Source: an uncultured Mycoplasma sp.
Lineage (GTDB): Bacteria > Bacillota_I > Bacilli_A > Mycoplasmatales > Metamycoplasmataceae
DNA length: 64,000 nt
Direction: 5' to 3'
Assembly: GCA_947039505.1 (NCBI GenBank)
Contig: CAMQYZ010000004.1
Coordinates: 1 to 64,000, forward strand
Shown here: one piece after another, positions 10,753-20,019 of the stretch
Layout of the letters: each line of letters opens with the position of its first letter
Numbering within the stretch: the stretch's first letter is position 1
Program-made: the position numbers and the translations under genes
Notes under the pieces: generated by a model
Databases searched by the model: none
The model's input: only the letters and a program-made list of their open reading frames with translations
What the model was told of the DNA's origin: nothing

Positions 10753-11135
10753 TATGCTCTCCTTCTCTTTAAAATTTTCTTAGGTGGTCTAGTTCCATTG
10801 TGAGGAATTGGAGTAACATCTTCAATTCCTTTAATCACTATACCAGAAACTTCTATTTGTTTACGAGCAGCATCTTTTCCAGGACCTATTCCTTTTAATT
10901 TAACATCTACTTCTTTAATTCCGAATTTTTTAGCTTCTTCTGCAGCTGCAGCTGCAGCTAATCCTGCCGCATAAGGAGTTTTCTTTTTTGTACCCTTATA
11001 TCCAATAGCTCCTGAAGATGATCATGCAAATACATTTCCTTGTTCATCAGCAAAAGATACTATTGTATTTTGATGAGTTGAATGAATGTGGGCAACACCG
11101 CTAACAATTATTCTTTTTTTAGTTTTTTTAGCCAT
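10752..11135 (-). CDS. rpsK: 30S ribosomal protein S11
   Basis: This gene is missing from the ORF track. The frame from ATG 11135 to TAA 10752 encodes 127 aa ([13 protein letters not shown], '[12 protein letters not shown]', '[16 protein letters not shown]'), a full-length S11 with the Trp encoded by TGA. It sits in the usual order rpsM-rpsK-rpoA and shares one base with rpoA. Confidence 0.95.
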
Positions 11136-11147
11136 AATTAAATCCCC

Positions 11148-11513
11148 CTACTTCTTCTTACCTGTTGGACTATTTCTTGGTCCTTTTCTTGTACGAGCAT
11201 TTTTCTTAGTAACTTGCCCTCTCACAGGTAATCCTTTTCTATGACGAATTCCACGATAAGATTTAATTTCCATTAAACGCTTAATGTTAATTCCTACTTC
11301 TCTTCTTAAATCACCTTCAGTAACATACTGACTTGCTACTTTTCTAATTGCACTTAATTGATCTTCAGTAAGATTAGCAACTTTTGTATCTTCACTTATT
11401 TTTGTTTCTTCTAATATTTTTTTAGATAGATTTTTTCCGATTCCAAAAATATATGTTAGTGAAATCACTACACGTTTATTATTTGGAATCTCAACATTTA
11501 GTATTCTAGCCAT
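11148..11513 (-). CDS. rpsM: 30S ribosomal protein S13
   Basis: A 121-aa protein with typical S13 sequence ([15 protein letters not shown], 'YIFGIG', and the basic tail '[19 protein letters not shown]'). It binds the head of the 30S subunit and contacts P-site tRNA and the 50S subunit. It lies 12 bp from rpsK and 3 bp from rpmJ in the alpha operon. Confidence 0.96.
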   Translation of the reverse strand: MARILNVEIPNNKRVVISLTYIFGIGKNLSKKILEETKISEDTKVANLTEDQLSAIRKVASQYVTEGDLRREVGINIKRLMEIKSYRGIRHRKGLPVRGQVTKKNARTRKGPRNSPTGKKK

Positions 11514-11516
11514 TAA

Positions 11517-11630
11517 TTAACCTTGTCTTTGTTTGTGCTTTGGTTGAATACAAATAGCACGAACAACGCCCTTTCTTTTTATTATTTTACAATCTTTACA
11601 CATTGTTTTTACTGATGCTCTGACTTTCAT
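11517..11630 (-). CDS. rpmJ: 50S ribosomal protein L36
   Basis: Too short for the ORF track: 37 aa from ATG 11630 ([20 protein letters not shown]) to TAA 11517. The zinc-ribbon residues are CKDC and [10 protein letters not shown] (C-x2-C-x12-C-x4-H). It has the normal place between infA and rpsM, preceded by a good AAGGAG-type ribosome binding site (tctcctt on plus). Confidence 0.93.
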   Translation of the reverse strand: MKVRASVKTMCKDCKIIKRKGVVRAICIQPKHKQRQG

Positions 11631-11642
11631 CTTTCTCCTTGG

Positions 11643-11858
11643 TTATTTATGTCTAAAAACAATTCTGCCTTGAGTTCAGTCATAAGGACTAATCTCGACA
11701 TCTACAGTATCACCGGGTAATATTCTAATTTGATGAATTCTCATCTTACCAGATACTCTTGCTTTTATTTTTAAGTTGTTTTCACATTCAACTTCATATT
11801 CAGTTGTTGAAAAGCATTTAGTTACTTTTCCAATCATTTTTAACGCTTCATTTGCCAT
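11643..11858 (-). CDS. infA: Translation initiation factor IF-1
   Basis: A 71-aa OB-fold protein that blocks the 30S A site during initiation. The ORF track stops at a TGA (Trp in 'SPYDWTQGRIVF'); the true stop is TAA at 11643. The start MANEALKMIGKV matches the family. The nearest good Shine-Dalgarno (AAAGGA, 11898-11903) is 40 nt from the ATG, with a 7-bp hairpin between them. It is the first gene after an unusual 294-bp intergenic region. Confidence 0.94.
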
Positions 11859-11866
11859 ATTGTGTT

Positions 11867-11903
11867 TTCTACTTTTTTTAATAAAAATAGTAGAATTCCT
11901 TTC
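11867..11903 (-). promoter_or_regulatory. Shine-Dalgarno separated from the infA start by a hairpin
   Basis: On the minus strand, AAAGGA is followed by a 7-bp hairpin (TTCTACT / AGTAGAA, 11867-11895) and then 8 nt to the ATG. If the hairpin folds, the effective spacing becomes about 10 nt, which is suitable for initiation. I infer a structural bridge; this is untested. Confidence 0.4.
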
Positions 11904-11929
11904 TATTTTTGATGAATATAAATAAATTT

Positions 11930-11958
11930 ATTGTATTTATCTGAAATCCGTTATTCAA
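11930..11958 (-). promoter_or_regulatory. Candidate promoter for infA and the alpha operon
   Basis: Minus-strand TTGAAT (11953-11958) and TACAAT (11930-11935) are spaced 17 bp, downstream of the two-hairpin region and upstream of infA. The match to consensus is moderate. Confidence 0.35.
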
Positions 11959-11971
11959 TTATGTTTTATTT

Positions 11972-12054
11972 AATTTCTTTAAAAGCAATTGATACTAATC
12001 TTTTAAAGAAATTCCTGGGCTTATGACTATCAAGAAATCTTGATGTATGCCAGG
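11972..12054 (-). ncRNA. Candidate structured RNA or leader: two adjacent stable hairpins between map and infA
   Basis: The first hairpin is closed by CCTGG/CCAGG (12014-12018 and 12050-12054), with an inner ATCAAG/CTTGAT stem. It is followed directly by a perfect 14-bp inverted repeat, aatttctttaaaag / cttttaaagaaatt, at 11972-11985 and 12000-12013 with a 14-nt loop. No ORF covers it, neither arm is followed by a T run, and its GC content is above that of the flanks. A promoter-like sequence lies just upstream (12093-12120). It could be a small RNA or a long regulatory leader of infA. I do not recognise the family. Confidence 0.45.
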
Positions 12055-12092
12055 TTTTTAGTAAAATTTAAATTAAAAATATTATATTTAAA

Positions 12093-12120
12093 ATAATACC
12101 AAATTTATTGATAAAATCAA
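12093..12120 (-). promoter_or_regulatory. Candidate extended -10 promoter for the structured RNA/infA leader
   Basis: Minus-strand TTGATT (12115-12120), a 16-bp spacer ending in TGG and TATTAT (12093-12098) form an extended -10 promoter. Initiation near 12086 would transcribe the two hairpins at 11972-12054. Confidence 0.4.
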
Positions 12121-12152
12121 CATTTTTGCATAAATATAGTTTTTTATGAACA

Positions 12153-12893
12153 TTAAGTTAAAACGATTCCTTTGCCATTTTGAATCAATACTGTTTGTTC
12201 AAAGTGGCTTGCTTTTTTGTTGTTTTTAGAAATAACTGTTCAACCATCTTTTAAAATTTTTATTTTTTTTGATTTTTGAAGAATCATTGGTTCTATACAA
12301 ATAACCATATTATCTTTCAAAATCATACCCTTATCTTTTTGACCATCATTATAAATATATGGCTCTTCATGAAGAGCTTTTCCGATTCCATGTCCACTAA
12401 ATTCATCTGGTGTATACAGGTTTTTAGATTTTATAAAGGAACCTATTGCAAATGCAATATCTCCCGTTGTTGCACCTTTTTTAATTGCTTGAAGTCCTTT
12501 TTGAAAAGCTTCTTCTGCAGCTTTGATTAAATAATCATTTTCTTCACTAGAATTTCCAACAGCCTTGGTAAATGCTGAATCAGAAAAATAACCTTGATAA
12601 ATAACACCGGCATCAATTGAGACAAGATCTCCTTCAAGTAAAACTCTATTAGAAGGAATTCCATGAATTAATTCTTCATTAACAGATGCACAAATAGTTC
12701 CTGTAAATCCTTGATAACCAAGAAAAGCGGGTTTCCCACCTCTTTTTACAATTTCATCAAAAGCAATTTTATCTAATTCAAGCAATGAAATCCCAGGTTT
12801 TATTGCATCAAAAAGTATTTTTTTGACCTTTGATAAAATAGCACATGATTCAGTAATCAACTTTATTTCTTCGTCAGTTTTTATTAAATTCAT
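12153..12893 (-). CDS. map: Type I methionine aminopeptidase
   Basis: A 246-aa enzyme that removes the initiator Met from nascent proteins. The ORF track stops at TGA (12240); the frame continues to TAA at 12153 and ends 'NGKGIVLT'. The two-metal ligands are visible in 'SIDAGVIYQGYFSDSAF', 'GHGIGKALHEEP' and 'MVICIEPMI'. Its ATG overlaps the adk stop by one base, in the conserved order secY-adk-map. Confidence 0.95.
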
Positions 12894-13543
12894 TATTTGT
12901 TATACAATTCTATTATTTGAGCAACAATTGTTTTAATTTCTGAATCAGAATCAATTCTTACTAGCATTGATTTCTCACTATAATAATCAATCAATATTTT
13001 AGTTTGATCATTATATACTTGTAAACGTTTGATGATTGCTTGTGGTTCATCATCGGCTCTAGTTACTAATAAAGTTTCATCTGACTCACAATAAGGATGT
13101 TTGCTTGATTTCATATTTGATTCATTATATGTTTTTTTACATTGAGAACAAAATAATCTTTGTGATAATCTTGCCACAATTTTATCTTCTGATAATTCTA
13201 AAAGAATCACCATAAATTTGTCTTGATTTAAATTATTTAAAAAATCAGCTTGTTCTACAGTTCTTGGGTAACCATCTAAAATATAATTTGTTTGTGATTC
13301 TTTTAATTCCATAACTGTTTTTTTAACAACTTCATTGGTAATATCATCAGTTACATATGAACCAGAAGCAACAATTTCTTTGATTTTTAATCCTAAAGAT
13401 GTTTCATTTTTAATTTCTTCACGAAAAATATCTCCAGTTGAAATATGCTTAATCGCCATTGCTTTTTGCAATTCTGAAGAAATTGTTCCTTTACCTGTCC
13501 CAGGAGCTCCTAAGAAAATAATATTTTTTGCTTGTTTTATCAT
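12893..13543 (-). CDS. adk: Adenylate kinase
   Basis: A 216-aa enzyme for AMP + ATP to 2 ADP. The P-loop GAPGTGKGT is near the N-terminus, with 'DGYPRTVEQADF' for the AMP/LID region. The LID carries a zinc site of the Gram-positive type (CSQC ... CESD). The start MIKQAKNIIFLG overlaps the last 7 nt of secY. Confidence 0.96.
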   Translation of the reverse strand: MIKQAKNIIFLGAPGTGKGTISSELQKAMAIKHISTGDIFREEIKNETSLGLKIKEIVASGSYVTDDITNEVVKKTVMELKESQTNYILDGYPRTVEQADFLNNLNQDKFMVILLELSEDKIVARLSQRLFCSQCKKTYNESNMKSSKHPYCESDETLLVTRADDEPQAIIKRLQVYNDQTKILIDYYSEKSMLVRIDSDSEIKTIVAQIIELYNK

Positions 13544-15030
13544 AAGATTGATCCATTTCTATTATCATTGTCGTAGTCTTCATTTAATAATTCTACATCT
13601 CTTGTCATTTTTGTAAAATCATAAACTTCTTGAGCAACAATTTCTGTTTTATTTTTTTGGTTTTTTCGAACATTTGATGTTTTATAACGAACTCTAACTT
13701 GCTCCATTGTTTCAATAGAAACAGACACTATAATCATTAATGACGTTCCACCAAAAGTTATCGATGGATTGACTCCAGATATTTGCATTATATATTCTAT
13801 GGAAGCTAAAACCGTTAAATAAAATGCTGAAAAAATTGATAATCTCATAACTATAGATGTTAAATAATCTTCAGTTTGTTCTCCAGGTCTAATTCCAGGA
13901 ATATATGTTGAATTGCGATTGAAGTCTTCAACCATTTTATCAATTCTTGATTGTTGTAGTCCCATAATTATTGTAAAAATAAACACGGATACCGAAAAAA
14001 TTAATAAACCAATAGGAGCTGTTAATAAGAAATTTTTTTGGAATCAAACAATTGTTAAATATGTTTCATCTAGAAAACCAGCAATAAAATTAATGATCAT
14101 TAATGGAAAAGAAGTGATTAGCATTCCAAAAATAACAGGCATTACCCCGGCAGCGTTTATTTTCAAAGGCAAATATGAAAGCTCTTTAACACTACGACTT
14201 CTTCCAGAGCCAATATGTTGAATAGGAATTTTTCTTTCGGCTTGATAAACAATGTTAATCAAGTACATAACTAAAATAAAAGCGAATATATATAAAACAA
14301 AATAAACAATACCAGTCAATAATTCAGTACCAGCAAGACCGGCAGGTATCATTTGTTCAAACGCCGCTGTAAAAATTGGTGGTAAAGATATAATTGTTCC
14401 TGTTAAAATCAATAAAGATGTTCCATTACCTACACCTTTATTAGTAATTTGTTCCGAAATAAACAATGATAAAAATGATCCAGCAACCATAACAAGCGGT
14501 AAAACCAAATAAATAAATCATCCTTGATTAAATTCAGGAGATAATTCAACAAAACCTATTGTACCGGTTTGTAAAGATTGTGTTAATACCATTGCTTGAA
14601 TAATGGCTATCAAAAAAGTTAATGTTCGAGTTATGTAATTTATTTTGATTCTACCAGCAGGACCTGATTGCGATAAACGATAAATCGGTGGGAATAATTT
14701 TGTTTGTGCAAAAGTCATAATAATTGAAGCAGAAATAAAGGGGCTTATACCCAATGAAACAAGAGAAAATCTTCTAAGTCCTCCTCCTCCAATAGTATTT
14801 AAGATCCCAAAAAAATTATTAGGATCAATATTTTCTCCTTCAACTATTTTGACTCCGGGAACAGTGATAGATCCAATAATAACAAAAAATGACATCATCA
14901 TTAATGTAAAAATAATTTTTTTAGTTAATACTTTATCTTTAAAATTGTCAACTAAATTTTTTTGAAAAAACAAAAAAATTCTTGAAAAGAAAAGTGAGAT
15001 TGATGTTCCAATTCTTTTGAAGAATTTCAA
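13537..15030 (-). CDS. secY: Preprotein translocase subunit SecY
   Basis: Three ORF-track pieces (14518.., 14044.., 13540..) join through TGA codons into a 497-aa protein with about ten membrane segments, the core of the Sec channel. It starts with TTG at 15030 (MKFFKRIGTS), one base after the rplO stop. The choice is supported by an AGAGGT ribosome binding site and by the absence of an ATG before residue ~45. With code 4 the protein ends L-W-stop (TGA TAA), so it overlaps adk by 7 nt instead of 4. The plug and pore segment 'SLGISPFISASIIM' is recognisable. Confidence 0.94.
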
Positions 15031-15031
15031 G

Positions 15032-15469
15032 TTAAATAACCTCTACGCTTCCGCCGGCTTCTTCTATTTGTTTGATTGCACTTTGTGATGCAGCATTAAT
15101 TTTAACTGTGAACTTTTTACTCACGGTTCCATTCGATAATAATTTCACAGGCATGTTTTTATTACGAGCGATTTTAAGCGCATTTAATTTTTCAACAGTA
15201 ATTTCTTCATTAGCTTCAAAGTTTAATTCTAAATCTTCCAAAGAAACCACTTGATATTCAACATGATTAACATTATTAAAACCTCTTTTAGGAACACGTC
15301 TAAATCAAGGGTTTTGTCCACCCTCAAAACCTGGTCTAGTTCCGGTTCTTTTATTTTGTCCTGATTGACCTTTACCAGCTTGCTTACCTTTTCCGGCTGA
15401 ATGACCACGACCTACACGTGTTTTTTCTTTACGTGCGCCTTCATTTGGTTTAAGTGAATGTAATTTCAT
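15032..15469 (-). CDS. rplO: 50S ribosomal protein L15
   Basis: The ORF track shows only the C-terminal 72 residues. The frame extends through a TGA (Trp in '[14 protein letters not shown]') to the ATG at 15469, [14 protein letters not shown], giving 145 aa, the expected L15. It follows rpsE directly: rpmD (L30), which lies between them in many bacteria, is absent, and the 56-bp gap is too small for it. Confidence 0.95.
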
Positions 15470-15525
15470 ATTTACTCCTTTTTAAATTTTATAAAATTTT
15501 TGTTAATTGTTTTCAAAATAAAACA

Positions 15526-16248
15526 TTATTTTAAAATTTGATTAACGCTAATGTCTCTTAAGTTTGCAATTTCTTCTATTGTTCTTAATTTTGAAAGTGC
15601 TTTTAATGTTGCTTTTGCTGTATTAGCTTTAGTTCTTGAACCATATGATTTTGTATAAATATCAGTAATACCAGCTAATTCAACAACAGAACGTACTGTA
15701 CCTGATGCAATAATACCTTTTCCTTTTGGAGCCGGTTTTAATAATACATTCGATGATAAGTATTTAGTTTGAATTTCATGAGGAATAGTTGATTTATTAA
15801 TAATAGGTACATTGATCATATTAGTTTGAGCATTTTTAATAGCCTTTTTAATTGAATCAGGAACTTCTTTGGCTTTACCATGTCCAATTCCAACTTTACC
15901 TTTTTTATTACCAATAATAACAATTGCTGAGAATGAAAATCTTCTTCCACCCTTGACAACAGTTGTTACTCTAGCAATATCAATAACTTTTTCTTCAAAT
16001 TCACTTACTCTTTTTTTCATAGGAGGACGTTTTCTTGAATTTGTTGTTCCATCGCCTTTTGGTTTTCTCACAAAATTAGTTGAATTAGAGGCAAAATGAG
16101 ATTTTCCTCCCGCTTTTGGAGAAACGTTAACTTCACGAGTACCTTCTACTTTTTTAACTTCCACTTTATTAGTGTTGGCTGTTGTAGCTTCTTGTGTTGA
16201 TTGAACTTTGTTTTGTGCTAGTTCCACTTTTTCTTTTGTATTATCCAT
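15526..16248 (-). CDS. rpsE: 30S ribosomal protein S5 with N-terminal extension
   Basis: The S5 core (double-stranded RNA-binding-like domain '[28 protein letters not shown]' region and '[17 protein letters not shown]') starts near residue 80. The 240-aa protein is ~70 residues longer than typical S5. The extra N-terminus is rich in Lys, Thr, Asn, Val and Gln and has low complexity. The ATG at 16248 lies 2 bp from rplR. S5 lines the mRNA entry channel and contributes to decoding accuracy. Confidence 0.94.
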   Translation of the reverse strand: MDNTKEKVELAQNKVQSTQEATTANTNKVEVKKVEGTREVNVSPKAGGKSHFASNSTNFVRKPKGDGTTNSRKRPPMKKRVSEFEEKVIDIARVTTVVKGGRRFSFSAIVIIGNKKGKVGIGHGKAKEVPDSIKKAIKNAQTNMINVPIINKSTIPHEIQTKYLSSNVLLKPAPKGKGIIASGTVRSVVELAGITDIYTKSYGSRTKANTAKATLKALSKLRTIEEIANLRDISVNQILK

Positions 16249-16250
16249 AA

Positions 16251-16601
16251 CTAAAACTTAATCCCTTCTTCTCTTATTGCATCAGCAAAAGCTTGCACAC
16301 GTCCATGATAAAGATATCCTGAACGATCAAAAACTATTTTTTCAATTTTCAATTGCTTAATTTTGATCCCCAATTCTTTACCAACTTTTTGTGCAGCTTT
16401 AATATTTCCACCATAAACTTCATCCTTAATAGTTGAAACTGAAGCCAAAGTTTTACCTGTGGTATCATCAATTAATTGTGCATAAAAATTTTGTAAAGAT
16501 TTATGAACGGATACTCTAGGGATAATTGGTGTCCCACTTATTTTAGTTCTTATTTTAAGATGTTTTTTTAATCTTGCTTGATTTCTTGATTTTGTTGCCA
16601 T
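16251..16601 (-). CDS. rplR: 50S ribosomal protein L18
   Basis: A 116-aa protein with typical L18 motifs ('[29 protein letters not shown]', '[20 protein letters not shown]'). It binds 5S rRNA in the central protuberance. The order rplF-rplR-rpsE is conserved. Confidence 0.95.
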   Translation of the reverse strand: MATKSRNQARLKKHLKIRTKISGTPIIPRVSVHKSLQNFYAQLIDDTTGKTLASVSTIKDEVYGGNIKAAQKVGKELGIKIKQLKIEKIVFDRSGYLYHGRVQAFADAIREEGIKF

Positions 16602-16614
16602 ATATTTTACCTAC

Positions 16615-17154
16615 CTACTTAGAAGAAGCTTTCCCCTCTTTACGACGAATAACTTCATTGTCGTACATTATTCCTTTACCTGAATAAACATTTGGTTTTC
16701 TGATTTTTCTGATTTTAGCAGAAAATTCTCCAACAGATTGCTTATCATTACCTGAAACAATTATTTCAGTAGCTTTTGGTAATTCTAATTTGATATCTGC
16801 AGGTATTTGTAATTTATGTGGATGTGAATAACCAGCATGAACTTCTAATTCTTCTCCAGCAACCATTGCCTTATAACCAACACCCTTAATTAAAAGTTTC
16901 TTAGTAAAACCAGCTGAAACACCAATAATCATTCCTGATATTAAAGAGTTTGTTGTTCCATGTAATTGTTTAGTGTGTTTTTCTTCATTAGCTCTTACTG
17001 TTGTTAATTTATTATCTTCTACTTTTACAGATATTAAAGGTGAAAAAATACGAGACAAAGTACCTCTAGAACCACTTATTTCAATAAGTGTTTCTTTTAT
17101 ATCAATAGTAACACCTGTTGGTATTTCTAAAACTCTATTTCCGACTCTTGACAT
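16615..17154 (-). CDS. rplF: 50S ribosomal protein L6
   Basis: A 179-aa protein, MSRVGNRVLEIPTGV, with the two L6 repeats and the signature 'IRKPNVYSGKGI'. It sits at the base of the L7/L12 stalk. It lies 9 bp downstream of rpsH. Confidence 0.96.
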   Translation of the reverse strand: MSRVGNRVLEIPTGVTIDIKETLIEISGSRGTLSRIFSPLISVKVEDNKLTTVRANEEKHTKQLHGTTNSLISGMIIGVSAGFTKKLLIKGVGYKAMVAGEELEVHAGYSHPHKLQIPADIKLELPKATEIIVSGNDKQSVGEFSAKIRKIRKPNVYSGKGIMYDNEVIRRKEGKASSK

Positions 17155-17160
17155 ATTTTC

Positions 17161-17559
17161 TTATCAAACATAGGCTAGCACTTCGCCACCTATATTTGCC
17201 TTTCTCGCTTCTTTATCTGTAATTATTCCTTTTGAAGTAGAAATAATTGCAATTCCAAATCCTGATAAAACTTTAGGAATAGATTCAACTTCTGAATAAA
17301 CTCTAAGTCCTGGTTTTGAAATTCTTTTTATATCGGTAATAACTCTTTCATTACCTTTATATTTTAAAGTTAAAATAATTTCTTTTTTAACTCCATTTGT
17401 ATTGATTTCGAATTCACTAACATATCCTTCTCTTTTCATAATTTCCAAAATTTTAATTTTAGTATTTGAATGAGGTATCATAACTGTTTTGTGTTTTCTT
17501 GAGTTCGCCATTTTGATACGAACAATCATATCTGCTATTGGATCTGTAATAAATGCCAT
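17161..17559 (-). CDS. rpsH: 30S ribosomal protein S8
   Basis: 132 aa. The ORF track ends one codon early at TGA. The real C-terminus is '...VLAYVW' with Trp encoded by TGA, followed by TAA at 17161, as in S8 of other bacteria. It starts [16 protein letters not shown]. It binds the central domain of 16S rRNA; in other bacteria S8 also represses the spc operon. Confidence 0.96.
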
Positions 17560-17560
17560 A

Positions 17561-17746
17561 TTATCAACTCGCTTTCTTTACTCCAGGTATTTTTCCTTCG
17601 TGTGCTAATTTTCTAAAACAAATTCTACATATTTCGAATTTCTTAAGAACTGAATGAGGACGTCCACATAATTGACAACGTGTATATTCTCTAGCACTAA
17701 ATTTAGGGTGTCTAGCAGCTTTTATTTTTAATGATTTTTTTGCCAT
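17561..17746 (-). CDS. rpsN: 30S ribosomal protein S14, zinc-binding type
   Basis: 61 aa, ending '...GVKKASW' with Trp as TGA before TAA (17561). It is the short zinc form with CQLC ... CRIC. The start [13 protein letters not shown] and the place between rplE and rpsH are canonical. Confidence 0.96.
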
Positions 17747-17754
17747 AACTATAC

Positions 17755-18306
17755 CTACTTATTACCTTTGCTAAAAGGCATCCCTAATTTTTCTAATAAA
17801 GCAAATGCTTCTTTATCTGTTTTTGCGGTTGTGACAATAATAATATCCAAACCTTTTATCTTTCTAATCTTATCAAATGAAATTGATGGAAAAATAATTT
17901 GTTCTTTAATTCCTATAGCAAAGTTTCCTGAACCATCAAAGGCTTTTGGACTAACTCCTCTAAAGTCTCTAATTCTAGGAATAGATACATTGATTAGTTC
18001 ATATAAGAATGCTCAAGCTTTATCTCTTCTTAAAGTTACTTTTCCACCCATAGGCATTCCTTCACGCAACTTTCAAGAAGCCAATGATTTTCTTGCTCTT
18101 GTTTCAGCTGGTTTTTGACCAGTAATAAGAGTTAATTCATTATGAACTTCTTCAATAGCTTTTGAGTTGGTAACTTCACGACCCGCTGTCATATTAAGAA
18201 CAATTTTCTCTATTCTTGGAACTTCCATAATAGATGAATAATTAAATTCTTTCATTAAAGCAGGAACGATTTCTTTATTATATTTAGCATGTAAAACTGT
18301 TTCCAT
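17755..18306 (-). CDS. rplE: 50S ribosomal protein L5
   Basis: The ORF track shows the first 77 residues. The frame continues through TGA (Trp in '[14 protein letters not shown]') to TAG at 17755, giving 183 aa ('[19 protein letters not shown]', 'IRDFRGV'). L5 binds 5S rRNA and contacts P-site tRNA. Confidence 0.95.
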
Positions 18307-18309
18307 AAA

Positions 18310-18627
18310 TTAAACTTCCTTTCCTGTTTTTCTTTCAAAACGAACTTTTTTTCCATCAACTATTTTAAAACCAATTTTAGTTGGTTCATTAACACCTTTT
18401 TTTGAGTGTTTTGTTTTAAGGGCAACATTTGAAATATGTATTGAAGCTTCTCTTTGTTCAATTGAACCTTCTGTTTTTTCTTGTGTTGGCTTAATGTGTT
18501 TAGTAACCATATTAATATCTTTTATCAAAACTCTTTCAGTTTTGTTATCAATCTTAATAATAAAACCTGATTTCCCTTTTTCTGATCCAGCAAGAATTAC
18601 TACTTCATCATTTTTTCTTAATTTCAT
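18310..18627 (-). CDS. rplX: 50S ribosomal protein L24
   Basis: A 105-aa protein, MKLRKNDEVVILAGSEKGKSG, with the KOW motif at its N-terminus. It is an early assembly protein of the 50S subunit. It lies 3 bp upstream of rplE in the spc part. Confidence 0.95.
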   Translation of the reverse strand: MKLRKNDEVVILAGSEKGKSGFIIKIDNKTERVLIKDINMVTKHIKPTQEKTEGSIEQREASIHISNVALKTKHSKKGVNEPTKIGFKIVDGKKVRFERKTGKEV

Positions 18628-18637
18628 AATAACCTTC

Positions 18638-19006
18638 CTATAATACTTCAGATGCTAGTGAAGCAATCTTTAGATATCCTTTTTCTCTTAATTCACGAGC
18701 AATTGGTCCAAAAACACGAGTACCCCTAGGAGTTCCATCTTCCTTAAGAATAACTACTGCATTATCATCAAATCTAATATGTGATCCGTCTTTTCTCTTC
18801 ACACCATATTTGGTTCTTACAATAACCGCTCTTACAACTTGTCCTTCTTTTACTACACCATTAGGAGTAGCTTTTTTAATAGAACATACTATAATATCTC
18901 CAATATTAGAAGATTTCTTGACAGATCCACCAATGTTCCTAATAACTCCGACAATTTTTGCACCAGAATTATCAGCAACATTTAGTCTTGACATTTCTAA
19001 AACCAT
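18638..19006 (-). CDS. rplN: 50S ribosomal protein L14
   Basis: A 122-aa protein with the L14 motifs '[17 protein letters not shown]' and '[20 protein letters not shown]'. It forms an intersubunit bridge near the GTPase centre. Its ATG at 19006 overlaps the rpsQ stop by one base. Confidence 0.96.
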   Translation of the reverse strand: MVLEMSRLNVADNSGAKIVGVIRNIGGSVKKSSNIGDIIVCSIKKATPNGVVKEGQVVRAVIVRTKYGVKRKDGSHIRFDDNAVVILKEDGTPRGTRVFGPIARELREKGYLKIASLASEVL

Positions 19007-19290
19007 TATTTACCTTCTTTCGCAATTTCTCTTATTTTTTCTAAACGAAAGCTTTTAGTTTTAGATATTGGTCTTGTACTAGTGATTTTAACAATATCTC
19101 CCATTTTTGCAATTCCTTCTTCATCATGAGCAGCAAAACGTTTTGTTTGTTTAAAACGCTTGTTATACAAAGGGTGTTTTACATATATGTCAACAGCAAC
19201 AATAATAGTTTTATTGTTTTTAGTTGAAACAACTATTCCGGTAAGTGATTTTCTAGAATTTTTTCTAATAGTTTGCTCAACTTGTTCCAT
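19006..19290 (-). CDS. rpsQ: 30S ribosomal protein S17
   Basis: A 94-aa OB-fold protein ('[21 protein letters not shown]', '[20 protein letters not shown]'). It overlaps rplN and rpmC by one base at each end, so the three are translationally linked. Confidence 0.95.
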   Translation of the reverse strand: MEQVEQTIRKNSRKSLTGIVVSTKNNKTIIVAVDIYVKHPLYNKRFKQTKRFAAHDEEGIAKMGDIVKITSTRPISKTKSFRLEKIREIAKEGK

Positions 19291-19595
19291 TATTTCACTT
19301 CCTTATCTTTTGTTTTTGATACTTTTTTCTCTGTATTATTTGTTTTAGAAGAAACTTTTTTAATTTCTTTTACCTTAGAAGTTTTCACTTCTTTTTTCAC
19401 AACTAAAGGATTATCAATATTTTTTAAAGCAGTTAATGCTTTAGCAATATCTCTACGCACCATTTTAATCTTATGTGTTTGATCTTGTTGTCCTGTTTTA
19501 TTTTTAAATCTTAATAAAAACAATTCTGCTTTCAATTCATTGATTAATTCCAAAAGTTCATTTTGAGATTTTTTTTGGATTACATTATATTGCAT
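19290..19595 (-). CDS. rpmC: 50S ribosomal protein L29 with lysine-rich C-terminal tail
   Basis: 101 aa against the usual ~65. The L29 core ('[25 protein letters not shown]', '[14 protein letters not shown]') ends near residue 65. A Lys/Thr/Val/Ser-rich tail of ~35 residues follows. It overlaps the end of rplP by 11 nt. Confidence 0.92.
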   Translation of the reverse strand: MQYNVIQKKSQNELLELINELKAELFLLRFKNKTGQQDQTHKIKMVRRDIAKALTALKNIDNPLVVKKEVKTSKVKEIKKVSSKTNNTEKKVSKTKDKEVK

Positions 19596-20019
19596 GTTGT
19601 GCCTCGCTATCTGCTTTAGAAACTATTTTTACTCTAACTGGTAATTTATGACCACCAAGTCTCAAGGCATCTTTAGCTATTTCTTCACTAACTCCTGAAA
19701 CTTCAAATAACATTGTATTCACTTTTACAACCGCTACTCATTTTTCTACGTTCCCTTTTCCTTTACCCATTCTTACTCCAATTGGTTTAGATGTTAAAGA
19801 TAAGTGAGGGAAAACTCTAATAATAACTTGTCCTTCACGACCCATTCTACGAGTAATAGCAATCCTTGCAGATTCTATTTGTCTAGCAGAAAGTCAATTA
19901 GAAGTTTTTGCTTGTAAACCGAATTCACCAAAAGAAACTTTGTTACCTTTAAAAGCAACTCCTTTATCATGATTTATTCTAAATGTTTTACGATGTTTAG
20001 TTCTTTTAGGTTGTAACAT
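19585..20019 (-). CDS. rplP: 50S ribosomal protein L16
   Basis: This gene is absent from the ORF track because TGA codons break it. Frame 20019 to 19585 encodes 144 aa: [14 protein letters not shown], '[25 protein letters not shown]', '[16 protein letters not shown]', '[14 protein letters not shown]'. It is a full L16, which helps A-site tRNA placement. It overlaps rpsC by one base and rpmC by 11. Confidence 0.95.

Noticed and set aside
15470-15525. Hidden rpmD (L30) between rpsE and rplO
   Set aside because: The 56-bp gap is too short to encode L30; the gene is absent here.
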